A DNA stretch of 64,000 bases from Phenylobacterium sp. (GTDB taxonomy: Bacteria; Pseudomonadota; Alphaproteobacteria; Caulobacterales; Caulobacteraceae): the NCBI RefSeq assembly GCF_022402485.1, contig NZ_JAKRSA010000012.1:149050-213049 (forward strand), given 5' to 3'. Positions 25,407-35,580 of this stretch are shown here, piece after piece (the stretch's first letter is position 1; every line of letters starts with the position of its first letter). A model generated the notes under the pieces. It made no database searches. It had not been told where the DNA came from and was given only the letters and a program-made list of their open reading frames with translations. The position numbers and the translations under genes were made by a program.

Positions 25407-27154
25407 CTGTGAAATCTTCAATCTCGCCCAAGGCCCCGGCCGCAGGGGTGCTGATGCTCTGCCTCTTGGCCGGGCCCCTTGGCGCCCAGACCCCCACCCC
25501 CCAGGAGCTCCCGCCGCAGCTGCAGGCCTGCCTGGAGTCCCCTGCCAACACCGACCCAGAGGCCGCGATTGCCCTCTGTCAGGCCGCCCTGATGGTGGCC
25601 GTGAACGATACTGACCGCGCCCTCAGCCACTTCGGCATCGCGCATGCGGCCATGGCGGCGGGGAGCTATGACCAGGCCATGACGGCCGCCGATCACGCGG
25701 CAGGCCTCCTGCCTGCCCCTGAGACCCTCGGCCTCCAAGCCAGTTTGCGCTTTCTGGTCAATCGCCATGACGAAGCCCTCGCCATCGCCGAGGCCGGTCT
25801 TGGCCAGTTCCCCGGAGACACAGGGCTGCAGCGCACCCGCCTGTTAAGCCACTCGGCCCTGGGGCGAGGCAGCGAGGTCATCCCGGACCTGGAGCGCCTG
25901 CACCGGGTCCTGCCTGAGGACCATGAGGTGACCTTAGCCCTGGTCGTCGCCCTGCAGGAGGTCGGCCAGACCCGGCGCCGCGACCAGATTCTCGACCGCG
26001 CCATCATCCGAAGCCCGGAGGCATCAGATCTCCGGCTGGCCCGGGCGGTCATTGAGCTTCCGAGCCGCCCTTCCCAAGCCCTCGGCGACCTGGACGTGGT
26101 GATCACCCAGACACCGACCCAGAACGCCTACGCCCTCCGGGGCTTTGCCCGGCTCGCCAGCGGCGACGTGGAAGGTGCCCGTGCGGACATGGCCGCCCTC
26201 ACCGATCCCGCCGCGCTGGAAAGCACGGCCCTTGTCTATGCCTCCTCCGCCGCCGAGGCCCTGGGAGACCAGGCTGGAGCTCTGATCTTTGCCGAGCAAT
26301 TGGTGGCGACCGCTTCCCCCGCTGATCTTCCGTACAGTCTGACGCGGCGGGGTGATCTAAGGCTCGCGAAGGGGGAGCGAGACCTGGCCAAGGCCGATTT
26401 CGAGCGCGCCGCCCTCCTGAATCCCGAGGAAGCGAGCGCCTGGGCCGGGCTGGGTGCCCTGACCCTGCAAACCGATCCGGCTGAGGCCTTGGTCTTCTAT
26501 CGCCGGGCCCACAGCCTCGCACCGGACGACTCCGGCTACGAATTTGGCCTGGCCGAGGCCCTCTATTGGACGGGTGACTACGCCAATGCCGCAGACGCCT
26601 TTGCCCGCCTTGTGAAACGCTTTCCAGATGACGCCGAACTCCATGCGTCCCTGGCCGCCAGCTTGAGAGACCTCGACCAACTCGAGGCGGCGGAGACCCC
26701 CAGTCGCCGGGCCGTGGAACTGGCCCCGGACGAGCCCAGCTATAGGATCATCCGCGGCGAGGTGCTGTTTATGCTCGGCGACCTCGAGGGCGCCTTGGAA
26801 CAGCTCGAGCGACTTCCCGCAGACGCCCACAGCGCCAACACCCGCTACATGGCCACCTTCATTCACCGGGTCCAGGAGAACTATGAGGCCGCCCTTCGGG
26901 AGGCGAACGCTGGCTTGGCCCTGGACCCTGAGAACACCGACCTGATGGAGGAGAAGGGCGGGGTCTACTACTTGCTCGACGATCCCCTCAGCGCCCGGGA
27001 ATGGCTGGAGAAGGCCCTGGCGATCAATCCCCGATTGGGGAGCGCCCTCTTTTTGAGGGGCCTGGTCCGCGCTGAGCTGGGCGACGCCGATGGGGCCGCC
27101 GCTGATCAGGCCGCCGCCATCGCTATAGACCCCGCCTTGGCCAATGACCTCTAG
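25403..27154 (+). CDS. Secreted tetratricopeptide-repeat protein
   Basis: 583 aa from a GTG at 25403. A signal peptide (hydrophobic GVLMLCLLAGPLGAQ) precedes an array of degenerate TPR motifs from about residue 70 to the end, for example AWAGLGALTLQTDPAEALVF, FGLAEALYWTGDYANAADAF and LFLRGLVRAELGDADGA. TPR arrays act as protein-binding scaffolds; no catalytic domain is visible. Overlap with the M16 peptidase and a shared periplasmic address suggest that it binds the peptidase or presents its substrates. Pairing with an M16 enzyme is not a standard combination known to me. Confidence 0.82.
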   Translation: MTVKSSISPKAPAAGVLMLCLLAGPLGAQTPTPQELPPQLQACLESPANTDPEAAIALCQAALMVAVNDTDRALSHFGIAHAAMAAGSYDQAMTAADHAAGLLPAPETLGLQASLRFLVNRHDEALAIAEAGLGQFPGDTGLQRTRLLSHSALGRGSEVIPDLERLHRVLPEDHEVTLALVVALQEVGQTRRRDQILDRAIIRSPEASDLRLARAVIELPSRPSQALGDLDVVITQTPTQNAYALRGFARLASGDVEGARADMAALTDPAALESTALVYASSAAEALGDQAGALIFAEQLVATASPADLPYSLTRRGDLRLAKGERDLAKADFERAALLNPEEASAWAGLGALTLQTDPAEALVFYRRAHSLAPDDSGYEFGLAEALYWTGDYANAADAFARLVKRFPDDAELHASLAASLRDLDQLEAAETPSRRAVELAPDEPSYRIIRGEVLFMLGDLEGALEQLERLPADAHSANTRYMATFIHRVQENYEAALREANAGLALDPENTDLMEEKGGVYYLLDDPLSAREWLEKALAINPRLGSALFLRGLVRAELGDADGAAADQAAAIAIDPALANDL

Positions 27155-27187
27155 AGGTGTGGTCTATCCCGTCGACGAAACCAGGCC

Positions 27188-28243
27188 TTAGGCCAGCGCG
27201 GCGAGAACCGCATCGCCCATCTGGACGGTGGTCAGGTTGCCGCCAAGATCACGGGTGCGCGCCCCGTCTTCCAGCGCCTTGATCACCGCGGCCTTCAGCT
27301 GATCGGCGGCCTCGGGGCGGTCCAGCGACCAGCGCAGCGCCATCTCGAAGGACAGGATGGCGGCCAGGGGATTGGCCACCCCCTGGCCCGCGATATCGGG
27401 GGCCGAGCCATGGATGGGTTCATAGAGGCCAGGCTTGCCCGGTGCCCCCAGGGCTGCCGAGGGCAGCATGCCCAGCGAGCCGGTCAGCTGGGCTGCAGCG
27501 TCCGACAGGATGTCCCCGAACAGGTTGTCGGTGACCATCACGTCGAACTGCTTGGGATTCTTGACGATCTGCATGGCCGCATTGTCGGCCAGGATATGCT
27601 CCAGCTCGACATCGGCAAATTCCCGGGCGTGCAAGTCGGTGACCACCTGACGCCAGAGCAGGCCGGAATCCATCACATTGGATTTTTCGGCCGAATGGAC
27701 CTTGTTGCGCCGGCCCCGAGCCAGCTCGAAGGCCACCCGGGCCACCCGCTCGATCTCGGCGGTGGTATAGACCTGGGTGTCCACGGCGCGCTTGCCGCCG
27801 CCCGGCAGGTCCTCGATGAAGCGCGGCTCCCCGAAATAGATGCCCCCGGTCAGTTCGCGGACGATCATGAAGTCCAGCCCCTCCACCAGCTCACGCTTGA
27901 GGGACGAGGCATCGGCCAGGGGCCCAAAGCACAGCGCCGGGCGGAGGTTGGCGAACACCTCCATGCCCGCCCGCAGGCCGAGCAGACCGGCCTCAGGGCG
28001 CCTGTCCCTGGGCACATTAGCCCACTTCGGGCCGCCAACGGCACCCATCAGCACAGCCTTGGCGGCCTTGGCCAGGGCCAGGGTCTCATCGGTCAGGGGG
28101 ACGCCGGTCTGGTCATAGCTGATCCCGCCGAAGGGCCGCTCCTCAACCACCAGGTCCGGGGTCAGGGCGGCGATCACCCGGCGGACCTGCGCAGTGACTT
28201 CCGGGCCGATGCCATCGCCGGGCAGGAGGAGAAGGTCGGTCAT
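27188..28243 (-). CDS. leuB: 3-isopropylmalate dehydrogenase
   Basis: Oxidises and decarboxylates 3-isopropylmalate in leucine synthesis. 351 aa with the family motifs [10 protein letters not shown] at the start, AVGGPKW, the substrate-binding [25 protein letters not shown] and the NAD site [14 protein letters not shown]. The start at 28243 ([10 protein letters not shown]) is set by homology; the longer frame is spurious. It is the last gene of the leuC-VOC-leuD-monooxygenase-leuB unit, 37 nt after the preceding stop. Confidence 0.96.
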   Translation of the reverse strand: MTDLLLLPGDGIGPEVTAQVRRVIAALTPDLVVEERPFGGISYDQTGVPLTDETLALAKAAKAVLMGAVGGPKWANVPRDRRPEAGLLGLRAGMEVFANLRPALCFGPLADASSLKRELVEGLDFMIVRELTGGIYFGEPRFIEDLPGGGKRAVDTQVYTTAEIERVARVAFELARGRRNKVHSAEKSNVMDSGLLWRQVVTDLHAREFADVELEHILADNAAMQIVKNPKQFDVMVTDNLFGDILSDAAAQLTGSLGMLPSAALGAPGKPGLYEPIHGSAPDIAGQGVANPLAAILSFEMALRWSLDRPEAADQLKAAVIKALEDGARTRDLGGNLTTVQMGDAVLAALA

Positions 28244-28280
28244 GGTGGTCGCCCCGTCACTGATCGTCTTCGGCGGAGAT

Positions 28281-28583
28281 CTAGACCGCCCTTTGCGAGG
28301 CGACCTCGTAGGCGATGAGACGGCGATCGGAAACCCCGAATTCCGGCCAGGCCGCCCGCCAGGCCGCCAGGTGCGGCATCTGGAAATGGGCCTCCAGGGC
28401 GCCCTGATCGCGCCAGACCTCAAACACCCGGATCAGGCCAGCCTCCGCCACATCCTCAGCATAGCTGTAAACCAGACAGCCATCCTCGGCCCGGCTGGCC
28501 TCCAGCATGGCCCGCATATGCGGCCTGAAGGCCTCCAGCCGGTCGGGCGGGACGCAGATCGTCCCGGCGATGACCAGGGTCAT
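28281..28583 (-). CDS. Antibiotic-biosynthesis-monooxygenase (ABM) domain protein
   Basis: 100-aa single-domain protein of the dimeric ferredoxin-like barrel family (putative quinol monooxygenase, YgiN-like). The order is [28 protein letters not shown] and [19 protein letters not shown]. It starts inside leuD (overlap 28580-28583, ATGA), so it is translated with leucine enzymes. Members oxidise quinols or hydroxyaromatics, or act only as dimeric binding proteins. No link to leucine synthesis is known to me. Confidence 0.82.
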   Translation of the reverse strand: MTLVIAGTICVPPDRLEAFRPHMRAMLEASRAEDGCLVYSYAEDVAEAGLIRVFEVWRDQGALEAHFQMPHLAAWRAAWPEFGVSDRRLIAYEVASQRAV

Positions 28584-29191
28584 GCCCGCTCCAGCCAGGG
28601 GGTATCCAGCGCCCGGGCACTTTCATAGACGTCGATATCGGGTGCCTTCTGCAGGGTCTCACCGATGGCGTCGAGGCCATGCAACATCTTGTGCTTGCGG
28701 CTGGGATCGATCTCGAAGCCATAGACGCGACCGTCGGGGGCCGTGACCGTCTGGGCGTCCAGATCGACGCTGATCACATGGTTGCCGCCCTTGGCCTGGC
28801 CCATCAGGTCCTCGACCGCCTGCGCCGGCAGCACCACCGGCAACAGGCCGTTCTGGAAGCAGTTATTGTAGAAGATGTCGGCGAAGCTGGTGGAGATCAC
28901 GCAGCTGATCCCGAAATCCAGCAGGGCCCAGGGGGCGTGCTCGCGCGAGGAGCCGCAGCCGAAATTGTCCCCCGCGATCAGGACGCCAGCGTCCTTATAG
29001 GCCGCCTGGTTGAGCACGAAGTCCGGCTTTTCGACGCCGGCCTCATCGAAGCGGAAATCGTAGAACAGACCCTTGGACAGGCCGACCCGGTCCACGGTCT
29101 TCAGGAACTGCTTGGGGATGATCTGGTCAGTATCAATGTTGGAGAGCGCCAGGGGAGCGGCCTTGGCGTCGATGCGGGTAAAGGGCTTCAT
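28580..29191 (-). CDS. leuD: 3-isopropylmalate dehydratase small subunit
   Basis: 203 aa, the swivelling domain that completes the aconitase-like LeuCD enzyme interconverting 2- and 3-isopropylmalate. Family motifs are [14 protein letters not shown] near the start, [17 protein letters not shown] and [15 protein letters not shown]. Its ATG overlaps the stop of the VOC gene by one base, and its end overlaps the ABM gene by four. Confidence 0.96.
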   Translation of the reverse strand: MKPFTRIDAKAAPLALSNIDTDQIIPKQFLKTVDRVGLSKGLFYDFRFDEAGVEKPDFVLNQAAYKDAGVLIAGDNFGCGSSREHAPWALLDFGISCVISTSFADIFYNNCFQNGLLPVVLPAQAVEDLMGQAKGGNHVISVDLDAQTVTAPDGRVYGFEIDPSRKHKMLHGLDAIGETLQKAPDIDVYESARALDTPWLERA

Positions 29192-30066
29192 CAGGCGGTC
29201 TCTGGCGGTGTGGGTCGCTCGGTCTGCTGGATCATCAAGGTCGGAAGCCCCGGGGCACCCGACCGCACGGTGAAGACCTGGGTGCCCGGCTTGCGGCCCT
29301 GGCGCAGGTCAGACACGTCCCATCCGTCGGCGCTCAGGCGGGCATGTACCGCAGCGGGATCATCCACCCGCCAGGCGAGACCGCCGCAGGTGTCTGGCGC
29401 GTCAGATGCCGGCGCCTTGAGGCTCGCGCCAAATTCCACCAGGGCTTGCCCACAGCGGAAGAACAGCTGGCGGGCGCCCCAGTCGGGATTGGAGCGGTCC
29501 AGGCGCAGATCCAGGCCAAGCTTGGCCCCATAGATGGCCAGGGCCCGGTCGGGATTGGGGGTGCGAACCACCACATGATCCAGGGCACTGACCGCGGCGG
29601 CCTCCCCATGGGTGGCCTCCGAAAGCGGCCAGGGCTTTCCGTCCCGGGGCGGGGCAGCCAGCAGAATATTGAGCCCCCCGGTGGTGGCCGCATCCAGGGT
29701 CGAGGTGGTCCAGTAGCGCTTGCGTCCGTCCGCATGGATGGTGCGCACCGTGCCGGGATCAGTGGCCGCGATCCCCCGCCGACGCAGCAGGCCGATGGCG
29801 GCCTCAAGGTCGGGGGTCGTGAAGGCCAGGGCCCAGACCCCTTCCCCGTGGGCATCAATATGGGCCTTGATCAGGTCGCCAAAGCCCCCCTCGCCGTCCG
29901 GGGCAATGACATCCAGGGCCATGTTGGGCAGCTGGAACCAGGCCTGGCGGATGCCGCCCTCGGCTCCGATCCAGTTGGGGGTGCGGCCCAGCAGCCGGGT
30001 ATAGGCCTCGATTGCCTGATCGAGGTCGCTGACCACCAGGGCCACATGGTCAAGACCGCTGATCAT
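29191..30066 (-). CDS. Two-domain VOC (glyoxalase-like) protein inside the leucine operon
   Basis: 291 aa built from two vicinal-oxygen-chelate repeats. The first begins [20 protein letters not shown] and the second, near residue 160, [21 protein letters not shown]; metal-ligand candidates are the DHV histidines and the Glu in ALVEFG. It is wedged between leuC and leuD with one-base overlaps on both sides (TGATG), so stoichiometric co-expression with the dehydratase is expected. The reaction is unknown; lyase, dioxygenase and binding-protein roles are all found in the superfamily. Confidence 0.85.
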   Translation of the reverse strand: MISGLDHVALVVSDLDQAIEAYTRLLGRTPNWIGAEGGIRQAWFQLPNMALDVIAPDGEGGFGDLIKAHIDAHGEGVWALAFTTPDLEAAIGLLRRRGIAATDPGTVRTIHADGRKRYWTTSTLDAATTGGLNILLAAPPRDGKPWPLSEATHGEAAAVSALDHVVVRTPNPDRALAIYGAKLGLDLRLDRSNPDWGARQLFFRCGQALVEFGASLKAPASDAPDTCGGLAWRVDDPAAVHARLSADGWDVSDLRQGRKPGTQVFTVRSGAPGLPTLMIQQTERPTPPETA

Positions 30067-31490
30067 CAGATATAGGCCCGCACGTCGGTGAGATGGCCCG
30101 CAATGGCCGCAGCTGCTGCCATGGCCGGGCTAAGCAGGTGGGTGCGACCGCCCCGGCCCTGCCGGCCCTCGAAATTGCGGTTGGAGGTCGAGGCGCAGCG
30201 TTCGCCCGGCGCCAGGCGGTCGGGGTTCATGCCCAGGCACATGGAACAGCCCGGCTCCCGCCAGTCGAAGCCAGAGGCCTTGAAGATGGCGTCCAGGCCC
30301 TCGGCCTCAGCCTGTTCTTTCACCAGGCCTGAGCCTGGCACCACCATGGCCCGCACATGGGGTGCCACCAGCCGGCCCTCCAGGAAGGCCTGCTGGACGA
30401 CGGCGGCGGCGGCGCGAAGGTCCTCGATCCGGCTGTTGGTGCAGGACCCGATGAACACCCGGTCGATCTTCGCCTCGGTGATCAACTGACCGGCGGCAAG
30501 GCCCATATAGTCCAGGGCCCGCTCGGCCGAGGCCCGCTTGTCAGGGGTCGCAAAGCTGGCCGGATCGGGCACCCGCCCATCGATGGGCATCACGTCTTCG
30601 GGGCTGGTGCCCCAGGTGACCAGCGGCGCGATCTGGGCCGCATCAAGAACGATCTCCCGGTCGAAAACCGCGTCCTCGTCGGTGAAGAAGGTTTTCCAGT
30701 GGGCCAGGGCCATGTCCCAGGCTGCACCCTTGGGGGCTGCGGGCCGACCACAGATATAGTCGAAGGTGGTCTGGTCCGGGGCCACCAGACCCGCCCGGGC
30801 TCCCGCCTCGATGGTCAGGTTGCACAGGGTCATACGCCCTTCCATCGACAGGGCGCGGATGGCGTCGCCGGCATATTCGATCACATGGCCGGTGCCCCCG
30901 GCCGTGCCGATGGCGCCGATCACGGCCAGGGCGAAATCCTTGGCGCCAACGCCGGGTGCCGGCGTCCCCTTGATGGTGACGCGCATGTTTTTCGACTTGG
31001 CCTGGCGCAGGGTCTGGGTGGCCAGGACATGCTCGACCTCAGAGGTACCGATTCCCTGGGCCAGGGCCCCGAAGGCGCCATGGGTCGAGGTGTGGGAGTC
31101 GCCGCACACGATGGTCATGCCCGGCTGGGTGCGGCCCTGCTCGGGGCCCACCACATGGACGATGCCGTTCCGCAGATCCCCCATGGGGAAGTATTCGATG
31201 CCGTTCTCGGCCACATTGCGCTCCAGGGTCAGGAGCTGCAGGCGGGCCTCCTCATCTGCCACGGCGCCGGCGCCCAGGGCCTGACCCTCGGTGGGCACAT
31301 TGTGGTCGGCCACCGCCAGGGTGCGGTCAGGCCGGCGAACCGGGCGCCCGGCCGCCCGCAAGCCCGCAAAGGCCTGGGGTGTGGTCACCTCATGGATCAG
31401 GTGCAGGTCGATATAGAGGATCGACTCCCCGTCGCCTTGCGCAACGAGGTGAGCGTCCCAGATTTTGTCATAGAGCGTCTTGGCGGCCAT
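30066..31490 (-). CDS. leuC: 3-isopropylmalate dehydratase large subunit
   Basis: 474-aa aconitase-family subunit carrying the 4Fe-4S cluster. The ligands lie in [13 protein letters not shown] and GCSMCLGMN near the C-terminus. The N-terminus [13 protein letters not shown] and the [13 protein letters not shown] motif are standard. It is the first gene of the leucine unit, and a LysR regulator is divergent 303 nt upstream. Confidence 0.97.
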   Translation of the reverse strand: MAAKTLYDKIWDAHLVAQGDGESILYIDLHLIHEVTTPQAFAGLRAAGRPVRRPDRTLAVADHNVPTEGQALGAGAVADEEARLQLLTLERNVAENGIEYFPMGDLRNGIVHVVGPEQGRTQPGMTIVCGDSHTSTHGAFGALAQGIGTSEVEHVLATQTLRQAKSKNMRVTIKGTPAPGVGAKDFALAVIGAIGTAGGTGHVIEYAGDAIRALSMEGRMTLCNLTIEAGARAGLVAPDQTTFDYICGRPAAPKGAAWDMALAHWKTFFTDEDAVFDREIVLDAAQIAPLVTWGTSPEDVMPIDGRVPDPASFATPDKRASAERALDYMGLAAGQLITEAKIDRVFIGSCTNSRIEDLRAAAAVVQQAFLEGRLVAPHVRAMVVPGSGLVKEQAEAEGLDAIFKASGFDWREPGCSMCLGMNPDRLAPGERCASTSNRNFEGRQGRGGRTHLLSPAMAAAAAIAGHLTDVRAYI

Positions 31491-31793
31491 GGGCGGCTAT
31501 GTAGGTGCGCAAAGGCCATCACGTAAAGGTCGCAAGCGGCCTGGCAAGCCCGTTCAATGCGACGACATCTTGGAATTGCGCCTCGGCGAAGTCCCTTTGC
31601 AGAGCGATGATCCCCAAGGGTCCCAGGCCGATCTGGTCGGTCAGAATGGGGTTCTGGGGGCTGCAGCGGCCGGTACGTGGGGCCGCAGGTTAGGCCGTCT
31701 CCAGGGGGCAAAGCCTTCTCCCGACGCTCCGAGACAGACCCTCGCGGCGCGTCGAACATTGTGTGGCGCCCCGTCAGCCCCCATCATCGACCC
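31491..31793. promoter_or_regulatory. Divergent leuC/LysR intergenic region
   Basis: 303 nt that must hold the leuC operon promoter and that of the LysR gene. I see no clear T-N11-A box, leader peptide or attenuator, so no site is assigned within it. Confidence 0.4.
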
Positions 31794-32696
31794 ATGCCCG
31801 CCAATGCCGCGACCGACTGGGACCTGTTCCAAAGCCTGCACGCCGTGCTGGAGACCGGAAGCCTGTCGGCGGCCGCCCGGACCCGTGGCGTCTCCCAGCC
31901 CACCATCGGGCGCCATATCGAGGCCCTGGAGTCCCGACTGGGGGCGCCACTTTTTTTGCGCTCCCCCCGAGGCCTGCAGCCTACGGAACTGGCGCTGGAG
32001 CTTCGGCCACGGCTGGAGGATATGGCCGCGGCGGCGGCGGCTGCCTTACGCGATGTGGCCGGGGCCGCAGCCCAGACGGGCGGCACGGTGCGCGTGACCG
32101 CCAGCGAGTTGGTCGGCTGCGAAATCCTGCCACCGATCCTGGCCACCTTTCATGCCGCCCACCCGATGATCGAGGTCGAGCTCACCCTCTCCAACGAACA
32201 GGCCGATCTCAGCCGCCGGGACGCTGACATCGCGCTCCGCATGACCAGGCCCACCCAGAACACCCTGGTCGGACGGCGCGTCGGGGTGGTTCAGATGGGT
32301 CTCTTCGCCGCGCCGTCCTATGTGGCCCGGCGGGGACTTCCCACCGATGTCGAGGCCCTGGAGCGCCACGCGATGATCGGCTTTGACCGAAAGACCCCCA
32401 AGCGCGCCGTCGATGTCGACATTGGCCGGCCAGTGACCCGCGAGGTGTTCGCCTTTCGTAGCGACAGCGACATGGCCCAACTGTCGACCTTGAGGGCGGG
32501 GCTGGGGATCGGCATTTGCCCCCTGCCGATTGGCCTGCGCGATGGTCTCGTGCCCATCCTGCCAGACCGGGTGTCGCTGGATCTGGAAATGTGGGTCTGC
32601 ATGCCGGAGGGCCTGCGTACCACCCGGCGGATGCGGCTGATGTTCGACCATCTGGTCGCCGCCCTGACGGAAGATCTTCGGCCACCACGGGCCTGA
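31794..32696 (+). CDS. LysR-family transcriptional regulator
   Basis: 300 aa. The winged helix-turn-helix covers residues 7-65 (LHAVLETGSLSAAARTRGVSQPTIGRHI is the helix pair), followed by the LysR substrate-binding domain (TVRVTASELVGCEILPPIL onwards). It is closest to the GcvA/AmpR-like branch by the VRVTASE motif and the short C-terminus. It is divergent from leuC, the classic arrangement for a LysR regulator and its target, so control of the leucine operon is a reasonable inference. The start at 31794 is set by homology. Confidence 0.88.
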   Translation: MPANAATDWDLFQSLHAVLETGSLSAAARTRGVSQPTIGRHIEALESRLGAPLFLRSPRGLQPTELALELRPRLEDMAAAAAAALRDVAGAAAQTGGTVRVTASELVGCEILPPILATFHAAHPMIEVELTLSNEQADLSRRDADIALRMTRPTQNTLVGRRVGVVQMGLFAAPSYVARRGLPTDVEALERHAMIGFDRKTPKRAVDVDIGRPVTREVFAFRSDSDMAQLSTLRAGLGIGICPLPIGLRDGLVPILPDRVSLDLEMWVCMPEGLRTTRRMRLMFDHLVAALTEDLRPPRA

Positions 32697-32714
32697 ACGA
32701 CGGTCCGAAGTGAA

Positions 32715-32746
32715 AAGGGCGGCTGCAGGAGTCTGCAGCCGCCCTT
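32715..32746. terminator. Bidirectional hairpin terminator between LysR gene and rplS
   Basis: AAGGGCGGCTGCAG (32715-32728) pairs perfectly with CTGCAGCCGCCCTT (32733-32746) around a GAGT loop. On the minus strand the stem is followed by TTTT, which suits termination of rplS. The plus-strand side has only a short T run. Confidence 0.8.
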
Positions 32747-32771
32747 CATGTCAGGGTCCGCGAAAGACGAT

Positions 32772-33227
32772 CTAGTCTTCAGCGTCCTTTTTCTTGGGGG
32801 CGTTGGCGGCGGCTGAGGCCTCCGCACGGGCGGTGCGTTCAGCCTTGTCGGCCTCGCGCTCGGCCGGGGTCATCTGGCGTTCGGCGATCCGCGCCGACTT
32901 TCCGCGACGATCACGCAGGTAATAGAGCTTGGCGCGGCGCACGACACCGCGGCGCTTGACCTCGACGGACTCGATCATCGGCGACAGCAGCGGGAAGACC
33001 CGCTCCACACCCTCGCCGAAGGAAATCTTGCGGACCGTGAAGTTCTCGTCCACGCCCTCGCCCGACCGGGCGATGCAGACGCCTTCATAGGCCTGGACGC
33101 GCTCGCGCTCGCCTTCCTTGATCTTGACGTTGACGCGGACGGTGTCGCCCGGACGGAAGTCGGGGAAGTTGCGGGCGGTCTTGAGGCGGTCGGCCTCTTC
33201 CTTGCGCAGCTGCTGGATCACGTTCAT
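32772..33227 (-). CDS. rplS: 50S ribosomal protein L19
   Basis: 151 aa. The first 115 residues match L19 ([59 protein letters not shown]). The tail of about 35 residues is Ala/Lys/Glu-rich ([16 protein letters not shown]) and longer than in E. coli; such tails occur in alphaproteobacteria. The start at 33227 fits the family N-terminus. It is 26 nt downstream of trmD. Confidence 0.96.
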   Translation of the reverse strand: MNVIQQLRKEEADRLKTARNFPDFRPGDTVRVNVKIKEGERERVQAYEGVCIARSGEGVDENFTVRKISFGEGVERVFPLLSPMIESVEVKRRGVVRRAKLYYLRDRRGKSARIAERQMTPAEREADKAERTARAEASAAANAPKKKDAED

Positions 33228-33253
33228 CGGTTCAGTTCCTGTGTCACTGGGCT

Positions 33254-33964
33254 TTAAGCGCCCTTTGCCTGTTGATTGGCGAGATGCTGCGCCCAGAGGT
33301 CTGGCCGCCGCGCCCGCGTGGTCTCTTCCCGCTGCTCTGCCCGCCATTTGGCGACCTCAGCGTGGTGCCCTGAAAGCAGCACCGGCGGGATATCGCGCCC
33401 CTCGAACGTCCGCGGTCTCGTATACTGCGGATGCTCCAGGAGCCCGTCTTCAAAGCTCTCTTCACTCAAACTCAGCGCCTGACCCAATACGCCGGGCACC
33501 AGACGTACACACGCCTCGATGGTCAGCATGGCCGCTACCTCGCCACCGGCGAGAACAGCGTCACCCACGGCGACCTCCTCGAACCCCCGGGCGTCGAGCA
33601 CCCGCTGGTCCACCCCCTCGAACCGACCGGCCAGGACGATGACGCCCGGACCGCTGGCCCATGTCTTGACCCGCGCCTGGGTCAGGGGCTGACCCCGGGC
33701 GCTCATATACAAAAGCGGCCGCCCTCGCCGCTCCACGCTGTCCAGCGCTGAAGCGATGACGTCCGCTCGCATCACCTGTCCCGGACCGCCCCCCGCAGGG
33801 GTGTCGTCGAGGAAGCCGCGCTTATCCTTGGAAAAGCTGCGAATGTCCACTGTTTCCAACGTCCATAGCCCCTGCTCGCGCCAGGCGGTTCCGATCAGGG
33901 AAACCCCCAGCGGGCCGGGAAAAGCCTCGGGAAACATGGTCAGGACGGTGGCGTCGAAGGACAT
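33254..33964 (-). CDS. trmD: tRNA (guanine-37-N1)-methyltransferase
   Basis: 236-aa SPOUT methyltransferase that methylates G37 of tRNAs read as CNN/GGG to prevent frameshifting. Motifs are TMFPEAFPG at the start, [34 protein letters not shown] (knot region) and [20 protein letters not shown]. It normally follows rimM directly; here the tesB gene on the opposite strand lies between them. Confidence 0.96.
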   Translation of the reverse strand: MSFDATVLTMFPEAFPGPLGVSLIGTAWREQGLWTLETVDIRSFSKDKRGFLDDTPAGGGPGQVMRADVIASALDSVERRGRPLLYMSARGQPLTQARVKTWASGPGVIVLAGRFEGVDQRVLDARGFEEVAVGDAVLAGGEVAAMLTIEACVRLVPGVLGQALSLSEESFEDGLLEHPQYTRPRTFEGRDIPPVLLSGHHAEVAKWRAEQREETTRARRPDLWAQHLANQQAKGA

Positions 33965-34083
33965 GGCCCCATCTGCACCAGCCGGCAGGCAAAAGCCAAG
34001 ACCCTGGCGGCGGCTTGCCCCTGTGCGCGGCAGGGGTTAAGCCCTGGCGCTTTCGCACCTGCAACATACGATAAGTCATTCCC

Positions 34084-34947
34084 ATGGACAGCCCCGAGAT
34101 CCTGCCTGACACCCTGGCGCTGGAACGCATCGAACAGAATCTGTTCCGCGGCGTGAGTCCGCAGGGGGGACCCCCGCGCATCTTTGGCGGCCAGGTCATC
34201 GCCCAGTCGCTGCTGGCAGCCTATGAAACCGTCGAAGAGCGCATGTGCCATTCCCTGCACTGCTACTTCATTCGCCCTGGTGACCCGCGCATCCCGATCC
34301 TGTTCGAGGTCGACCGCTCCCGGGACGGGGGCACCTTCACCACCCGGCGGGTGGTGGCGATCCAGAACGGCAAGCAGATCTTCAACCTCGCCGCCTCCTT
34401 CCAGGTGGTGGAAGAGGGCTTTGAGCACCAGTCGCCCATGCCCAGCGTCCCGGGCCCCGACGACCTGCCCTCAGATGCAGAGTCCATGAAGAAGGCCATG
34501 GAAAAGGCCCCGCCGGAGGTGCGCAAGATGATGTCGCGGCCCCGGCCCATCGAGATGCGCGGCCGCGATGCCTTTGGCTTCGCCGGCTACAGCACCCCGC
34601 GGGAGGGCAAGTCCGATGTCTGGATCCGCGCCACCGGTGCCATTGGCGATGACCCGCGTATGCACCAGGTCATCCTGGCCTATGCCTCGGACATGAACCT
34701 GCTGTCTACCGCCATGCGGCCCCATGGGGTGGTCTGGCAGACGCCGGGCCTGCAGTCGGCGAGCCTGGACCACGCCATGTGGTTCCATAAGCCGTCCAAC
34801 TTCAACGACTGGCACCTCTATACCCAGGACAGCCCCTCGGCGTCCGGCGGACGTGGCTTTGTGCGTGGTGCCCTCTATGCCCAGGACGGAACCCTGGTGG
34901 CCTCAGTGGCCCAGGAAGGTCTGATGCGGCTGCGCCAGGGGGACTGA
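34084..34947 (+). CDS. tesB: Acyl-CoA thioesterase II
   Basis: 287-aa double-hotdog thioesterase. GGPPRIFGGQVIAQSLLAAY near residue 24-43 and HSLHCYFIRPGDP mark the N-terminal hotdog; DHAMWFHKPSNFNDWHLYTQ marks the C-terminal one with the catalytic Asp. It hydrolyses medium- to long-chain acyl-CoAs. It stands alone on the plus strand, divergent from trmD and convergent with rimM, splitting the usual ribosomal/tRNA-modification operon. Confidence 0.93.
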   Translation: MDSPEILPDTLALERIEQNLFRGVSPQGGPPRIFGGQVIAQSLLAAYETVEERMCHSLHCYFIRPGDPRIPILFEVDRSRDGGTFTTRRVVAIQNGKQIFNLAASFQVVEEGFEHQSPMPSVPGPDDLPSDAESMKKAMEKAPPEVRKMMSRPRPIEMRGRDAFGFAGYSTPREGKSDVWIRATGAIGDDPRMHQVILAYASDMNLLSTAMRPHGVVWQTPGLQSASLDHAMWFHKPSNFNDWHLYTQDSPSASGGRGFVRGALYAQDGTLVASVAQEGLMRLRQGD

Positions 34948-34975
34948 GGGGCCGGGCGGCGGCAGGGCTGTCGCC

Positions 34976-35479
34976 CTACTCCGTCTCTTCCGGCGGGATA
35001 GCGATCAGTCGGCCCTCGGCGAGCTTCACCTCGGGCACCGCCTCGCGGGTAAAGGGCAGCCACCAGGAGGGGCCGCTTGTGGGCTGAACCTCAAGCAGAT
35101 CCCCAGCCCCGAAATCCTGCACGGACTTCACCTCCCCCAGGCGTTCGCCACCGGGCGTCTCCACGACGGCCCCGATCAGGTCGGTGAGATAGAACTCGTC
35201 CTCCTCCGGGGGCGGCAGGGCCTCACGGGGAATGAACAGGCTTAGCCCCCGGGCGGCCTCAGCCTGCTCGCGGGTCTCAATTTCCTTGGCACGCGCCACC
35301 ACCCCACCCTTGACCGGCCGGGCGCCGCTCAAGGTCAGTCCGACAGACCCGTCCTTACGCAGCAGGGCCTTGAACGCCGCCACGGACATGGGGTCTTCGG
35401 TGAAGGTGGTGATGCGGAGTTCGCCGCGGACGCCAAAGGCCCCCGCCACCCGGGCCACCTGAATCAGCTTATCGGGCAT
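34976..35479 (-). CDS. rimM: 16S rRNA processing protein RimM
   Basis: 167-aa ribosome-maturation factor that binds S19 in the 30S head. It begins LIQVARVAGAFGVRGELRI and has the EFYLTDLIGAVVET strand of the C-terminal PRC barrel and the PTSGPSWWLPFTREAVPEV end. An upstream TTG would give 178 aa, but the ATG at 35479 matches the family start and has GAAGG in front. It is downstream of rpsP by about 100 nt. Confidence 0.94.
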   Translation of the reverse strand: MPDKLIQVARVAGAFGVRGELRITTFTEDPMSVAAFKALLRKDGSVGLTLSGARPVKGGVVARAKEIETREQAEAARGLSLFIPREALPPPEEDEFYLTDLIGAVVETPGGERLGEVKSVQDFGAGDLLEVQPTSGPSWWLPFTREAVPEVKLAEGRLIAIPPEETE

Positions 35480-35580
35480 CGCAACCTTCGCGGCAGGAGG
35501 TCTTGTCACCAAACGCGCTCATCGTCTGCCCCCCTCGGGCGCGGCCCAAGGGTGACAGACGAGACGTCAGGCGCAGGCTC

